This document shows positions 7,620-16,700 of a stretch of DNA of 64,000 nt, one piece after another (positions within the stretch are counted from its first letter, which is position 1; every line of letters starts with the position of its first letter). A program made the position numbers and the translations under genes. Source of the stretch: Chryseobacterium taeanense (GTDB lineage Bacteria > Bacteroidota > Bacteroidia > Flavobacteriales > Weeksellaceae); contig NZ_FNDW01000011.1 in the NCBI RefSeq assembly GCF_900099685.1, positions 96,293-160,292 of the forward strand, read 5' to 3'. Below the pieces are notes generated by a model. That model had not been told where the DNA came from and ran no database searches. It was given only the letters and a program-made list of their open reading frames with translations.

Positions 7620-8873
7620 GTGAAAGTTTCAAAATTAGCGGCGAACCTGATCGGTTCTGAAATTGTAAAAATTGGTAATGAAGTAAACGATTTAAAGGCA
7701 AAAGGAGCGGAGATTGCTAACCTTACGATTGGTGATCTTAATTCTAATATTTATCCGATTCCTGCCAAACTGAAGGAGGAAATTCAGAAAGCTTATCAGA
7801 ATAATCTGACAAATTATCCGCCTGCTAACGGACTTTTATCTTTAAGAAAAGAAGTTTCCAAAGATTTAAAAACTAGATGGAACCTTGATTATTCCCCAAA
7901 TGATATTTTAATTACGGCAGGTTCAAGACCTTTAATTTATGCCGTTTACAAAACCATCGTTGATGAAGGAGATAAAGTAGTTTACCCGATCCCTTCATGG
8001 AATAACAATCACTACGCATATCTTACTTCAGCGGATGCTGTAGAAGTAAAAACAACACCGGAAAATAATTTCCTTCCTACTGCAGACGATTTAAGACCAC
8101 ACCTGGAAGGCGCTGTCTTACTGGCGCTTTGTTCGCCATTAAACCCGACGGGAACGATGTTCACCAAAGAACAGCTTTCAGAAATCTGCGAATTGGTTTT
8201 AGCGGAAAATAAAAAAAGAGGTGAAGATGAAAAGCCTTTATACTTAATGTACGATCAGATTTATTCTAACCTTACTTTTGGAGCAAAACACGTAGATCCT
8301 GTGTCGCTTTTCCCTGAAATGAAGGAATACACCATTTATATTGAAGGTATTTCTAAATGTCTTGCGGCAACCGGAGTTCGTGTAGGCTGGGGATTTGGCC
8401 CTGCTCATATTATGGATAAAATGAAAGCTCTCTTAACACACGTTGGAGCATGGGCACCAAAACCTGAGCAGGAAGCCACTGCAAAATATTATGAAAATCC
8501 GGAAGAAGTAAACGCTTTCGTTGAAGATTTTAAAGGAAAATTGGAAGCAAGCTTAAAGGTTCTTCACTCCGGAATTCAGGATCTGAAAGGAAAAGGTCTT
8601 GCAGTTGATAGTATTGAGCCAATGGGAGCGCTATATCTAACCATTAAATTAGATTATATCGGAAAAACAAAACAGGACGGCTCTGTGATTGAAAATTCTT
8701 CTGATTTGGTATTTTATCTAATCAATGAAGCAGGAGTTGCGTTGGTTCCTTTCTCTGCTTTCGGAGAAGAGAAGTCTGAGCCATGGTTCAGGGCTTCTGT
8801 AGGAGGTTTGGCCATCGAAGAAATTTCTACAATGATGCCGAAGCTGGAAAATGCTTTGAACGATTTAAAATAA
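7620..8873 (+). CDS. class I/II PLP-dependent aminotransferase
   Basis: This 417-aa fold-type I enzyme has the substrate/PLP motif SPLNPTGTMF (Asn175), YDQIYSN (Asp212, Tyr215), the Schiff-base Lys246 in GISKCLAATG and Arg254 for the substrate carboxylate. The start is a GTG at 7620, which gives the expected N-terminus (MKVSKLAANL); no better ATG lies nearby. It resembles aspartate-type aminotransferases, but the substrate cannot be fixed. It sits between two palindromic spacers and is not in an obvious operon. Confidence 0.88.
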   Translation: MKVSKLAANLIGSEIVKIGNEVNDLKAKGAEIANLTIGDLNSNIYPIPAKLKEEIQKAYQNNLTNYPPANGLLSLRKEVSKDLKTRWNLDYSPNDILITAGSRPLIYAVYKTIVDEGDKVVYPIPSWNNNHYAYLTSADAVEVKTTPENNFLPTADDLRPHLEGAVLLALCSPLNPTGTMFTKEQLSEICELVLAENKKRGEDEKPLYLMYDQIYSNLTFGAKHVDPVSLFPEMKEYTIYIEGISKCLAATGVRVGWGFGPAHIMDKMKALLTHVGAWAPKPEQEATAKYYENPEEVNAFVEDFKGKLEASLKVLHSGIQDLKGKGLAVDSIEPMGALYLTIKLDYIGKTKQDGSVIENSSDLVFYLINEAGVALVPFSAFGEEKSEPWFRASVGGLAIEEISTMMPKLENALNDLK

Positions 8874-8883
8874 TCTTTTATTT

Positions 8884-8912
8884 GTTATAAGTTATTAATT
8901 ATGAGTTATGAG
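8884..8912 (+). repeat. left arm of the inverted repeat around the second S23-type gene
   Basis: This 29-base arm matches the reverse complement of 9278-9306 at 26 of 29 positions, the first 21 without a break. It overlaps the start codon of the enclosed gene (8908-8910), so pairing in RNA would cover the translation start. Confidence 0.85.
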
Positions 8913-9270
8913 TGGCAGTATTGTTGGAAAAAAGAGCTTTGAATTTGCTGTAAATATTATTAAGTTTTATAAAATATTTATTGTCGATAAAAAGGAATAT
9001 GTTTTATCCAAACAGTTATTACGCTCAGGAACATCCGTTGGTGCCAATATAAGAGAAGCTTTGAATGCTCAAAGCAAAATGGATTTTATTCATAAATTGT
9101 CTATTTCTCAGAAAGAATGTGACGAAACCATTTATTGGCTAGAGTTATTATATCAAACGGAGTATATCTCAAAAGTAGAATTTGAAACTTTACATTCTCA
9201 GGCTATAGAATTACTTAAAATAATTAGAAGTATAATTATTACTACTAAAAATAAGCTTCAAAAACCTTGA
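8908..9270 (+). CDS. four-helix-bundle protein, S23/IVP family (second copy)
   Basis: This 120-aa all-helical protein has the S23-family core LLRSGTSVGANIREAL and the following SQKECDETIYWLELL helix. It is only distantly similar to the first copy at 5371, so the two are not a recent duplication. The gene fills the space between the arms 8884-8912 and 9278-9306, the layout known for ORFs in 23S rRNA intervening sequences, yet here the neighbours are an aminotransferase gene and kdsB. The start codon lies inside the left arm, which suggests that RNA folding limits its translation. The biological role is unknown. Confidence 0.85.
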   Translation: MSGSIVGKKSFEFAVNIIKFYKIFIVDKKEYVLSKQLLRSGTSVGANIREALNAQSKMDFIHKLSISQKECDETIYWLELLYQTEYISKVEFETLHSQAIELLKIIRSIIITTKNKLQKP

Positions 9271-9277
9271 TAAATAA

Positions 9278-9306
9278 CTTGTAATTCATAATTAATAACT
9301 TATAAC
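9278..9306 (-). repeat. right arm of the inverted repeat around the second S23-type gene
   Basis: This arm starts 7 bases after the stop codon of the S23-type gene and ends 9 bases before the kdsB ATG. Together with 8884-8912 it would form a stem of about 29 bp closing a loop of 365 bases. Confidence 0.85.
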
Positions 9307-9315
9307 TAATTAAAA

Positions 9316-10038
9316 ATGAAAATCATCGCAGTTATCCCCGCACGTTACGAAGCCAGCCGTTTTCCTGCTAAGCTCATGCAGATATTAGGAGAAAAAACTG
9401 TTATCACAACAACCTATCATAATGTGGTGGAAACGGGTTTATTTGATGAAGTATTTGTGGCTACCGATTCGGAAATTATCTTTGATGAAATTACGAAAAA
9501 TGGAGGAAAAGCGGTTATGACTGGTCAACACGAAACAGGAAGTGACCGGATTGCAGAAGCCGTACAAAATATCGACTGTGATATTGTGATTAATGTTCAG
9601 GGAGATGAACCATTTCTGAAATTGGAGCCTTTACAACAATTGATTGAAGTTTTTCATCATGATGAAAACCAGGAAATTTCTTTGGCTTCATTAAAAATAA
9701 AACTTCAGGAAAAGGAAGAAATTGAAAATCCGAATAATGTAAAAGTAATTACCGATAATAATGGTTTTGCTCTGTATTTCAGCCGTTCTGTGATTCCTTT
9801 TCACCGTGAGATCTCCTATAATGTTGAATATTTTAAACATATCGGCGTTTATGCTTTCAGAAAACATGCTTTGATCCAGTTTTCAAAATTAGAAATGAAA
9901 CCTTTGGAAATTTCAGAAAAAATAGAATGTATCCGTTATCTTGAATATGGCATGAAGATCAAGATGATAGAAACTAATTTTGTCGGCGTGGGAATTGATA
10001 CACCGGAAGATCTGGAAAAAGCAAGAAAGTTAATTTGA
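9316..10038 (+). CDS. kdsB: 3-deoxy-manno-octulosonate cytidylyltransferase
   Basis: This enzyme activates Kdo with CTP to CMP-Kdo for lipopolysaccharide core synthesis in the cytosol. The nucleotide-binding start [15 protein letters not shown], the VNVQGDEP motif and the closing [11 protein letters not shown] are diagnostic, and 240 aa is the usual length. The ATG at 9316 lies just after the right repeat arm. The stop codon is inside the stem of the hairpin at 10032-10068. Kdo activation fits a Gram-negative envelope. Confidence 0.95.
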   Translation: MKIIAVIPARYEASRFPAKLMQILGEKTVITTTYHNVVETGLFDEVFVATDSEIIFDEITKNGGKAVMTGQHETGSDRIAEAVQNIDCDIVINVQGDEPFLKLEPLQQLIEVFHHDENQEISLASLKIKLQEKEEIENPNNVKVITDNNGFALYFSRSVIPFHREISYNVEYFKHIGVYAFRKHALIQFSKLEMKPLEISEKIECIRYLEYGMKIKMIETNFVGVGIDTPEDLEKARKLI

Positions 10039-10068
10039 AAATGTGATGTCATTTCGTATTTTCAAATT
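10032..10068. repeat. hairpin over the kdsB stop codon
   Basis: AATTTGAAAAT (10032-10042) pairs perfectly with ATTTTCAAATT (10058-10068) across a 15-base loop. A second copy of the right arm follows near 10081. The stem covers the kdsB stop codon. It uses the same word as the pdhA-pdhC spacer. Confidence 0.65.
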
Positions 10069-10102
10069 GCTTCATTTTAAAATTTTCAAATTAAAAAAAG
10101 CT

Positions 10103-10110
10103 TATATTTG
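10103..10110 (+). promoter_or_regulatory. -7 box before the LolA-like gene
   Basis: TATATTTG matches TAnnTTTG and lies 18 bases before the ATG at 10129. No TTG is found at the right distance. Confidence 0.55.
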
Positions 10111-10128
10111 ACTTTATAAATAAAATTA

Positions 10129-10794
10129 ATGAAGAAGTTACTTTTAGTATTCATCCTGGTATTTTCACAGTCAATTTTTGCGCAGACAGCGAAAGAAATT
10201 ATTGATAAAAACATTGAATTGTCTGGAGGATTAACCAACTGGAAACTTTTAAATTCTGTTTTGCTTCAGGGAAAAGTGATTTTAGGAATCAAAGATGAAT
10301 ATCCGATAAAAATTTATCAGCAACGTCCAAACCTTACAAAAACAGTCATTACAATCGGAGGAAAAGAGACTGCCATTGAAGGATATGACGGAACTAAAGG
10401 CTATGCCATGAACTATGCCACTAATAAAGTTCAGGAATATCCCGATTATGCCCCGGAAAGTTTTGATAATGATTTTATCGATTGGGAAAGCAAAGGTTTT
10501 GAAGCCAAATATCTCGGAAAAGAAAAAATCGGAAATATTTACTGTCATAAAGTAGAGTTAACGAAAAATGTAAATAAGAACATCTATTATTTCGATACAA
10601 AGGATTATATGCTTTTGAAAGAAGTTAAAAAAGATGAAACTTTATTATATTCAGATTACAAAAAGGTAGGAAATTTGTTTATGCCTTTCAGAATTGAATC
10701 ATCAAGCGCGAAAAAAGACGGAGACTATGTTATGCTTATCAATAGAGTTGATATCAATAAAGTGTTTCCGGCTAACACATTTAAGTTTAAATAA
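10129..10794 (+). CDS. secreted LolA/outer-membrane-lipoprotein-sorting-like protein
   Basis: This 221-aa protein starts with a cleavable signal peptide (MKKLLLVFILVFSQSIFAQ, cut after about residue 18). The mature part alternates short beta strands (GYDGTKGYAMNYATNKVQEY, then FDTKDYMLLKEVKKDETLLYSDYKKVGNLFMPFRI), the pattern of LolA-like half-barrels seen in many Bacteroidota periplasmic proteins. It is probably a periplasmic carrier or binding protein rather than LolA itself. A glutathione peroxidase gene follows after 9 bases, so they form one operon. Confidence 0.65.
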   Translation: MKKLLLVFILVFSQSIFAQTAKEIIDKNIELSGGLTNWKLLNSVLLQGKVILGIKDEYPIKIYQQRPNLTKTVITIGGKETAIEGYDGTKGYAMNYATNKVQEYPDYAPESFDNDFIDWESKGFEAKYLGKEKIGNIYCHKVELTKNVNKNIYYFDTKDYMLLKEVKKDETLLYSDYKKVGNLFMPFRIESSSAKKDGDYVMLINRVDINKVFPANTFKFK

Positions 10795-10803
10795 AATTTA
10801 GTT

Positions 10804-11382
10804 ATGAAAAAAATATTTTTATTGCTCCTTTCTTTCGTTGCATTCTTCAATAGTTGTGCTCAGAAAAAAAGTGATGCTTCTAAAGCCAAAACCAAAGAAC
10901 TTATGGGAAAATCAATCTACGATTTTAAAGTTGATGCCTTGGAAGAAGGTAAGCAGATCAACTTTGCCGATTTTAAAGGAAAAAAAATCCTTATTGTCAA
11001 TACGGCTTCGGAATGCGGATTTACTCCGCAATATGCTGATCTTGAAAAAGTTGCACAAGAGTATAAAGATAAATTGGTCGTTGTGGGATTTCCTGCCAAC
11101 AATTTCGGAGGACAGGAACCGGGAACCAATAAAGAAATCGGTGCTTTCTGCCAGAAAAACTATGGCGTAACTTTTCCAATGGCAGCTAAAGTTTCTGTAA
11201 AAGGAGATGACACGGCTCCGATCTTTAAGTATTTAACTGAAAAAGATTTAAACGGAGTAAAAAATACTACGATCCTTTGGAATTTCACCAAATTCTTGAT
11301 CGATGAAAATGGGAAACTAATTGATTCTTTTGTAAGTACTACTAAGCCTACAGACGAGGCGATTACAAAGTATCTGAAATAA
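10804..11382 (+). CDS. glutathione-peroxidase-family thiol peroxidase, lipoprotein
   Basis: This enzyme reduces peroxides with thiols, probably through thioredoxin, as in other non-selenium members. The peroxidatic Cys71 sits in NTASECGFT, Gln104 in FPANNFGGQEPG, and Trp159-Asn160 in WNFTKFLID, completing the catalytic tetrad. Cys116 is a candidate resolving Cys. The N-terminus is a lipoprotein signal with Cys18 (FFNSC), so it acts at the envelope rather than in the cytosol. It follows the LolA-like gene in one operon. Confidence 0.9.
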   Translation: MKKIFLLLLSFVAFFNSCAQKKSDASKAKTKELMGKSIYDFKVDALEEGKQINFADFKGKKILIVNTASECGFTPQYADLEKVAQEYKDKLVVVGFPANNFGGQEPGTNKEIGAFCQKNYGVTFPMAAKVSVKGDDTAPIFKYLTEKDLNGVKNTTILWNFTKFLIDENGKLIDSFVSTTKPTDEAITKYLK

Positions 11383-11403
11383 AATATCATTAAAATAACA
11401 ATA

Positions 11404-11459
11404 TAACAGTGTAACAATTTACCAATTCAATTCGGAATTATTAAATTGTTATACTGTTT
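11404..11459. repeat. hairpin between converging genes at 11.4 kb
   Basis: The arms 11404-11426 and 11435-11459 pair over about 22 of 25 positions. They carry TAACAATTTA words like the hairpin at 7533-7577. A T-run (11461-11467) follows on the plus strand, so it may also end transcription of the peroxidase operon. Confidence 0.75.
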
Positions 11460-11479
11460 CATTTTTTTACGTTTTTCCA

Positions 11480-12136
11480 TTATTGAGCTATTTTTTCCGA
11501 AAAACAAAAAATATTTCCCAGTTTTATACTGGAATATCCATTACTTTTAATTTTCGAAGACTTAATCATAGCTTTTGCTAAAACATCTGTTGGTAATGGT
11601 TTCTGACTTTCAAGAAGTCCAAGCTTATTGGCAAACTTTATAATCCGGCTTCCCAGAACTTCACCTGTTCTGTCGGAATCTTTTCTTTCCAACATTCCCG
11701 GTTTGAAAATAGTAATTTTCTCAAAGTGTAATTTTTTAACGACTTCTTCCAATTCTCCTTTCATTTTAGAATAGAAAATTTTTGATTTCGGATTGGCTCC
11801 ATACGCTGAAACGAGAATATAATCTCCCACGTTGTTTTCTTTCGCTGCTTTGGCAAATTCGTATTGATAATCGAAATCAACCTTTCTCTGAGCTTCTTTG
11901 CTTCCTGCGGCTTTTAACGTTGTTCCCAGACATGAAAAAGCAACATCACCTTTTACTTTGCTTTTCCACTCTTCAGGGTTTTCAAAGTTTACAACATGTA
12001 CTTTCAGCTTTTCATTTTGAATATCAACAGGTTTTCGTACAAAAATATTGACTTCTTCAAAATCTTTATCCTGTAGCAGCTGGTTGACTAAATCTTTTCC
12101 AGTAGCGCCCGTAGCACCGATGACTAAAGCTTTCAT
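11480..12136 (-). CDS. NAD(P)-binding atypical short-chain dehydrogenase-like protein
   Basis: This 218-aa Rossmann protein has the N-terminal nucleotide motif GATGATGKDLV (residues 7-17) and the acidic/basic end of the second strand (IFVRKP). The middle YSKMKGELEEVVKKL carries the Tyr-x3-Lys pair of SDR enzymes, and KPGMLERKD follows. It resembles the NmrA/HTATIP2-like single-domain group. The substrate is unknown. It is transcribed alone, towards the peroxidase operon. Confidence 0.8.
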   Translation of the reverse strand: MKALVIGATGATGKDLVNQLLQDKDFEEVNIFVRKPVDIQNEKLKVHVVNFENPEEWKSKVKGDVAFSCLGTTLKAAGSKEAQRKVDFDYQYEFAKAAKENNVGDYILVSAYGANPKSKIFYSKMKGELEEVVKKLHFEKITIFKPGMLERKDSDRTGEVLGSRIIKFANKLGLLESQKPLPTDVLAKAMIKSSKIKSNGYSSIKLGNIFCFSEKIAQ

Positions 12137-12193
12137 AATAATCTGGTTTGCGAAGTTGTTGTTTGCTTCTTAAATTTACTAAATTTGGAGCAA

Positions 12194-12247
12194 TAAAAGA
12201 TAAAAGATAAAAGAAAAGATAAAAGAAAAGATAAAAGATAAAAGATA
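12194..12247. repeat. tandem TAAAAGA repeat
   Basis: There are 54 bases of TAAAAGA units (7 bp) with two 5-bp AAAGA units between them. It lies in the 194-base divergent spacer between the NAD(P)-binding gene and the MmcQ-like gene. A CATCATT/AATCATTAAT word region follows at about 12262-12291. Confidence 0.85.
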
Positions 12248-12330
12248 ATTTTAAATAAGCATCATTTATCAATCATCATTAATCATTAATAAAAAATTGC
12301 TCATTACCAATTACTTATTACTCATAAACA

Positions 12331-12684
12331 ATGGATGCCAACGAAATTTTAGATTATTGTCTTGCTAAGAAAGGAGTGACAGAAAGTTTTCCTTTTGATA
12401 ATGAAACCCTTGTTCTGAAAGTAGGAACCAAGATGTTTTTATTAATGGCGCTGGAAAAGCAGCCGTTGGGAATTAATGTAAAGACCGATCCGGAATGGAG
12501 TGCAGAGCTTCGTGAAAAGTATCCTCAGATTACTGGTGCTTATCATATGAACAAAATACATTGGAATTCTGTTTTGGTCGATGGACTAAAAAAAGATTTG
12601 ATTTTAAAAATGATCGATCAGTCGTATGATTTGGTATTTAGTTCTTTGACAAGAAAGGGAAAAGAAGAGATTCTTAATTCTTAA
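12331..12684 (+). CDS. MmcQ/YjbR family DNA-binding protein
   Basis: This 117-aa protein shows the YjbR/CyaY-like fold signature. It starts with an N-terminal helix and CLAKKGVTESFPFD, then VLKVGTKMFLLMAL, a central NVKTDPEWSAELREKYP and a final HWNSVLVDG strand. Members are small cytosolic proteins annotated as DNA-binding; the exact role is not established. Its stop codon overlaps that of ribF by four bases on the opposite strand. Confidence 0.85.
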   Translation: MDANEILDYCLAKKGVTESFPFDNETLVLKVGTKMFLLMALEKQPLGINVKTDPEWSAELREKYPQITGAYHMNKIHWNSVLVDGLKKDLILKMIDQSYDLVFSSLTRKGKEEILNS

Positions 12685-13601
12685 AAATTAAACTCCTCGG
12701 TCAATCTTTTGTCTTCGTCTAATTTTTCAATCAGCTTTTCAAGTCCTTCAAACTTAATTTCATCGTGGAGAAAATCTCTGAATTTCACAGTGATTTGTTC
12801 TTCGTAGATATCCCCTTCAAAATCAATAATGTAGACTTCAACTGTTAATTTTTCTCCGTTTACGGTAGGGTTGGTTCCGATGCTCAGCATCCCTTTGTAC
12901 TGTTGATTTTTAATGAAAACCTCGACAATATAAGCCCCTTTTTTAGGCAAAAGTTTTATAGAATCTGTTTCGATATTGGCGGTGGGATATCCGATTGTTC
13001 TTCCGATTTTCTTGCCGTGGACTACGGTTCCTGAAACAGAGTAGGAGTAACCCAGCATTTCATTGGCTTCTTTAATATTTCCTGCCAAAAGAGCATTGCG
13101 GACTTTGGTAGAGCTGATGTTATTTTCATGAATATTAATAGCCTCCATTTGTTCTACCTCAAAATCTAGTTCTTGAGAAAGTTTTTGAAGTAACTCAAAA
13201 TTTCCGCTTTTATTTTTTCCGAAAGAATGATCGTAACCGATAATTAAATATTTTACATGTAATTTTTCAATCAAAATCTGACGAACAAATTCTTCTCCGG
13301 TTAAATTCCTGAACTCTTCATCAAATTCTTTTAAAAATAAAGTATCAATACTATATTTTTCCATTAAATACTTCTTTTCTTCTAAAGTATTCAGGAGTTT
13401 AAGGTCTTCATTCGGGTTGAAAATAAATCTCGGATGCGGCCAGAAAGTAAGGATAGCAGTCTCCAAATTGTTCTCTGAACCCACTTTTATTAATTCATCT
13501 ATAATACTTTTATGACCAAGATGTACCCCGTCGAACATTCCTAAAGATAATGCTAAAGGCTTTTGAGAAGTATAATCGCTAAAATTCCTGAAAACTTTCA
13601 A
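12681..13601 (-). CDS. ribF: bifunctional riboflavin kinase / FAD synthetase
   Basis: This enzyme converts riboflavin to FMN and FMN to FAD. The N-terminal nucleotidyltransferase domain has GMFDGVHLGHKS (residues 22-33, the HxGH site) and the C-terminal kinase domain has GRTIGYPTANIE. The length of 306 aa is standard. The start is a TTG at 13601 (MKVFRNF). There is no in-frame ATG between the promoter -7 box (13621-13628) and this codon, so the TTG start is well supported. Convergent with the MmcQ-like gene. Confidence 0.94.
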   Translation of the reverse strand: MKVFRNFSDYTSQKPLALSLGMFDGVHLGHKSIIDELIKVGSENNLETAILTFWPHPRFIFNPNEDLKLLNTLEEKKYLMEKYSIDTLFLKEFDEEFRNLTGEEFVRQILIEKLHVKYLIIGYDHSFGKNKSGNFELLQKLSQELDFEVEQMEAINIHENNISSTKVRNALLAGNIKEANEMLGYSYSVSGTVVHGKKIGRTIGYPTANIETDSIKLLPKKGAYIVEVFIKNQQYKGMLSIGTNPTVNGEKLTVEVYIIDFEGDIYEEQITVKFRDFLHDEIKFEGLEKLIEKLDEDKRLTEEFNF

Positions 13602-13620
13602 ACCGGAAAAATTTTGACTG

Positions 13621-13653
13621 CAAATATAAGCAAACTAATGTAACATATAACAA
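13621..13653 (-). promoter_or_regulatory. ribF promoter
   Basis: On the minus strand TTG (13651-13653), a 22-base spacer and TATATTTG (13621-13628) match the Bacteroidota consensus. The predicted leader is about 15 bases. Confidence 0.75.
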
Positions 13654-13773
13654 TATACTAATTTAACAATATAAACCAAACTCTTTCTTTCATTAGTGAT
13701 TTAATTGATAAACTGTTACGTTGATATATTGCTGCATTGAATAAAAGTATGATAAAAATCTGTTTTTTACCAA

Positions 13774-15332
<1,559 letters not shown>

Positions 15333-15340
15333 TTAGACAT

Positions 15341-15420
15341 AAGATTTTTAGATGTGAGATGAGAGACATTTAATGTTTGTCAAAATCTTTTAATCTTCAA
15401 TCTTTTAATCTTTTAATCTA
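15341..15420. repeat. word-repeat spacer between atpD and atpC
   Basis: Four TCTTTTAATC-like words lie at about 15384-15420, and the stretch at 15341-15364 carries partly complementary AGATTTTTAGAT words. Pairing is weaker than in the other spacers. The word is close to the reverse complement of the TAAAAGA tandem repeat at 12194. Confidence 0.5.
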
Positions 15421-15427
15421 AATTAAA

Positions 15428-15709
15428 ATGAATATAAAAATTTTAACACCAGAATACGTAGTTTTTGAAGGAGAAGTAGACTCAGTATTATTGCCTGGAA
15501 AAAATGGTGAATTCCACATCATGAAAAATCACGCAGGAGTTGTTTCTTCTCTGAACGGTGGTAAGGTAAAATTGTATACCAAATCTGTTGATGAAGCGTA
15601 TGCAAAATATTTTACCAAAGAAAATGAGAAAGATTCTGTTTTTTCTTATCCTATCAAAAGCGGTGTTGTAGAATTTAATCATAATAAAGGAATCATCCTT
15701 TGTGAATAA
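15428..15709 (+). CDS. atpC: F1Fo ATP synthase subunit epsilon, short form
   Basis: This 93-aa protein contains the whole N-terminal beta-sandwich of epsilon (ILTPEYVVFEGEVDSVLLPGKNGEFHIMKNHA), which joins gamma to the c-ring. It lacks the two C-terminal helices that in longer bacterial epsilon subunits (about 135 aa) restrain ATP hydrolysis. A clear terminator follows at 15739-15762, so the gene really ends here. Short epsilon forms are common in Bacteroidota. It is the last gene of the atpD-atpC unit. Confidence 0.9.
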   Translation: MNIKILTPEYVVFEGEVDSVLLPGKNGEFHIMKNHAGVVSSLNGGKVKLYTKSVDEAYAKYFTKENEKDSVFSYPIKSGVVEFNHNKGIILCE

Positions 15710-15738
15710 TTAAATGAAAAGCTAAATATATTTTCAAG

Positions 15739-15762
15739 AAAGTGTAACTTTGGTTACACTTT
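15739..15762 (+). terminator. terminator after atpC
   Basis: AAAGTGTAAC and GTTACACTTT form a perfect 10-bp stem with loop TTTG, followed by a T-run. It overlaps the upstream in-frame extension of the next gene, which argues for that gene's later start at 15789. Confidence 0.93.
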
Positions 15763-15788
15763 TTTTATGTTATGTAAAACCTGGTTTT

Positions 15789-16610
15789 ATGAAGAAGAAT
15801 TTAATTATAGTGTTTACAATTTTAGGATTTTTCCTTCATGCTCAAACGGTCAAAATCAAAAGAGGAATTGTAACTTTGGAGGGAGTACACGTTGCCAAAG
15901 TTTCAAATAAATCTAATGTCTATACTTTCATGGATCTTAAAGAGACTCCAATCTATACTATAGAATTTGTAGATAAAAGTATAGTAGATTCTGTAAGAGA
16001 TAGTTATATCAAATTAAACAGAATTTATAATAAAGATAAAACTCTTGAATTGGACTATACCTCACCATCGGCATTTTCAGGTGAAGAGAAATCTGCAGCT
16101 TATACTTGTGTAAAAAGCTTAAAGATTATTGATGAAAGAGGAATCAATATCAAAAATTTAGATGAGCTTTTCAAAAATTCTCCTAAAAGGAAACTGGATA
16201 CCAAAACAAAAGATGCTTATACCATAAGAAGTAAAATAGATAGGCTAAATATCACAGTTAACAATGTGGGAGAAATTTTAAGTAACGGAAAACCAGTAGG
16301 TTATTTTACGAATTTGCCTGCAAGTTTTGGGTCTGAAGATACTATTACCGATAAAACTTTTGTAGATATAGAAATTTACGATGCCAACAGTAAATATATA
16401 GGTAGATATATCACCACCACAAAACAAATAAAAACCGCTGGTGGAAAAATTTTCACTTTATATAGGGAAATGTCAGGACGGGCATCTATTCTAAAGTTTC
16501 CAACTTACAAAGCTATTGCGGAGAGGATGGCTATTCTGGATCCTAATTTTATTAAATTTCAGGAAAAAGTAATTGTGGGTGAAGTCACTAAGGATGGAGT
16601 GCAGAAATAA
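15789..16610 (+). CDS. secreted protein of unknown function
   Basis: I do not recognise this 273-aa protein. The start at 15789 gives a signal peptide (MKKNLIIVFTILGFFLHAQ), while an earlier in-frame start at 15750 would lie within the atpC terminator. The mature part is beta-rich and polar with no known motif: KIKRGIVTLEGVHVAKV near the N-terminus and GGKIFTLYREMSGRASI near residue 220. It is monocistronic, with terminators before and after it, and is probably periplasmic. Confidence 0.7.
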   Translation: MKKNLIIVFTILGFFLHAQTVKIKRGIVTLEGVHVAKVSNKSNVYTFMDLKETPIYTIEFVDKSIVDSVRDSYIKLNRIYNKDKTLELDYTSPSAFSGEEKSAAYTCVKSLKIIDERGINIKNLDELFKNSPKRKLDTKTKDAYTIRSKIDRLNITVNNVGEILSNGKPVGYFTNLPASFGSEDTITDKTFVDIEIYDANSKYIGRYITTTKQIKTAGGKIFTLYREMSGRASILKFPTYKAIAERMAILDPNFIKFQEKVIVGEVTKDGVQK

Positions 16611-16634
16611 AGCTATTTTTAATTTACATAAAGA

Positions 16635-16661
16635 AAACTCTTGAAGCTATTTCAGGAGTTT
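16635..16661. terminator. bidirectional terminator between converging genes
   Basis: AAACTCTTGA pairs with the segment up to 16661 (one T-G wobble) around a short loop. It has a T-rich tail on the plus strand and A-rich bases on the other side. It can serve the secreted-protein gene and the minus-strand radical SAM gene. Confidence 0.85.
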
Positions 16662-16700
16662 CTTTTTTATAGCTCAAATCCTTTCATCAAATGGATAAAT

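Noticed and set aside
12194..12247. possible CRISPR-like repeat
   Set aside because: Units are 5-7 bp without spacers, and there are no cas genes; it is a simple tandem repeat.
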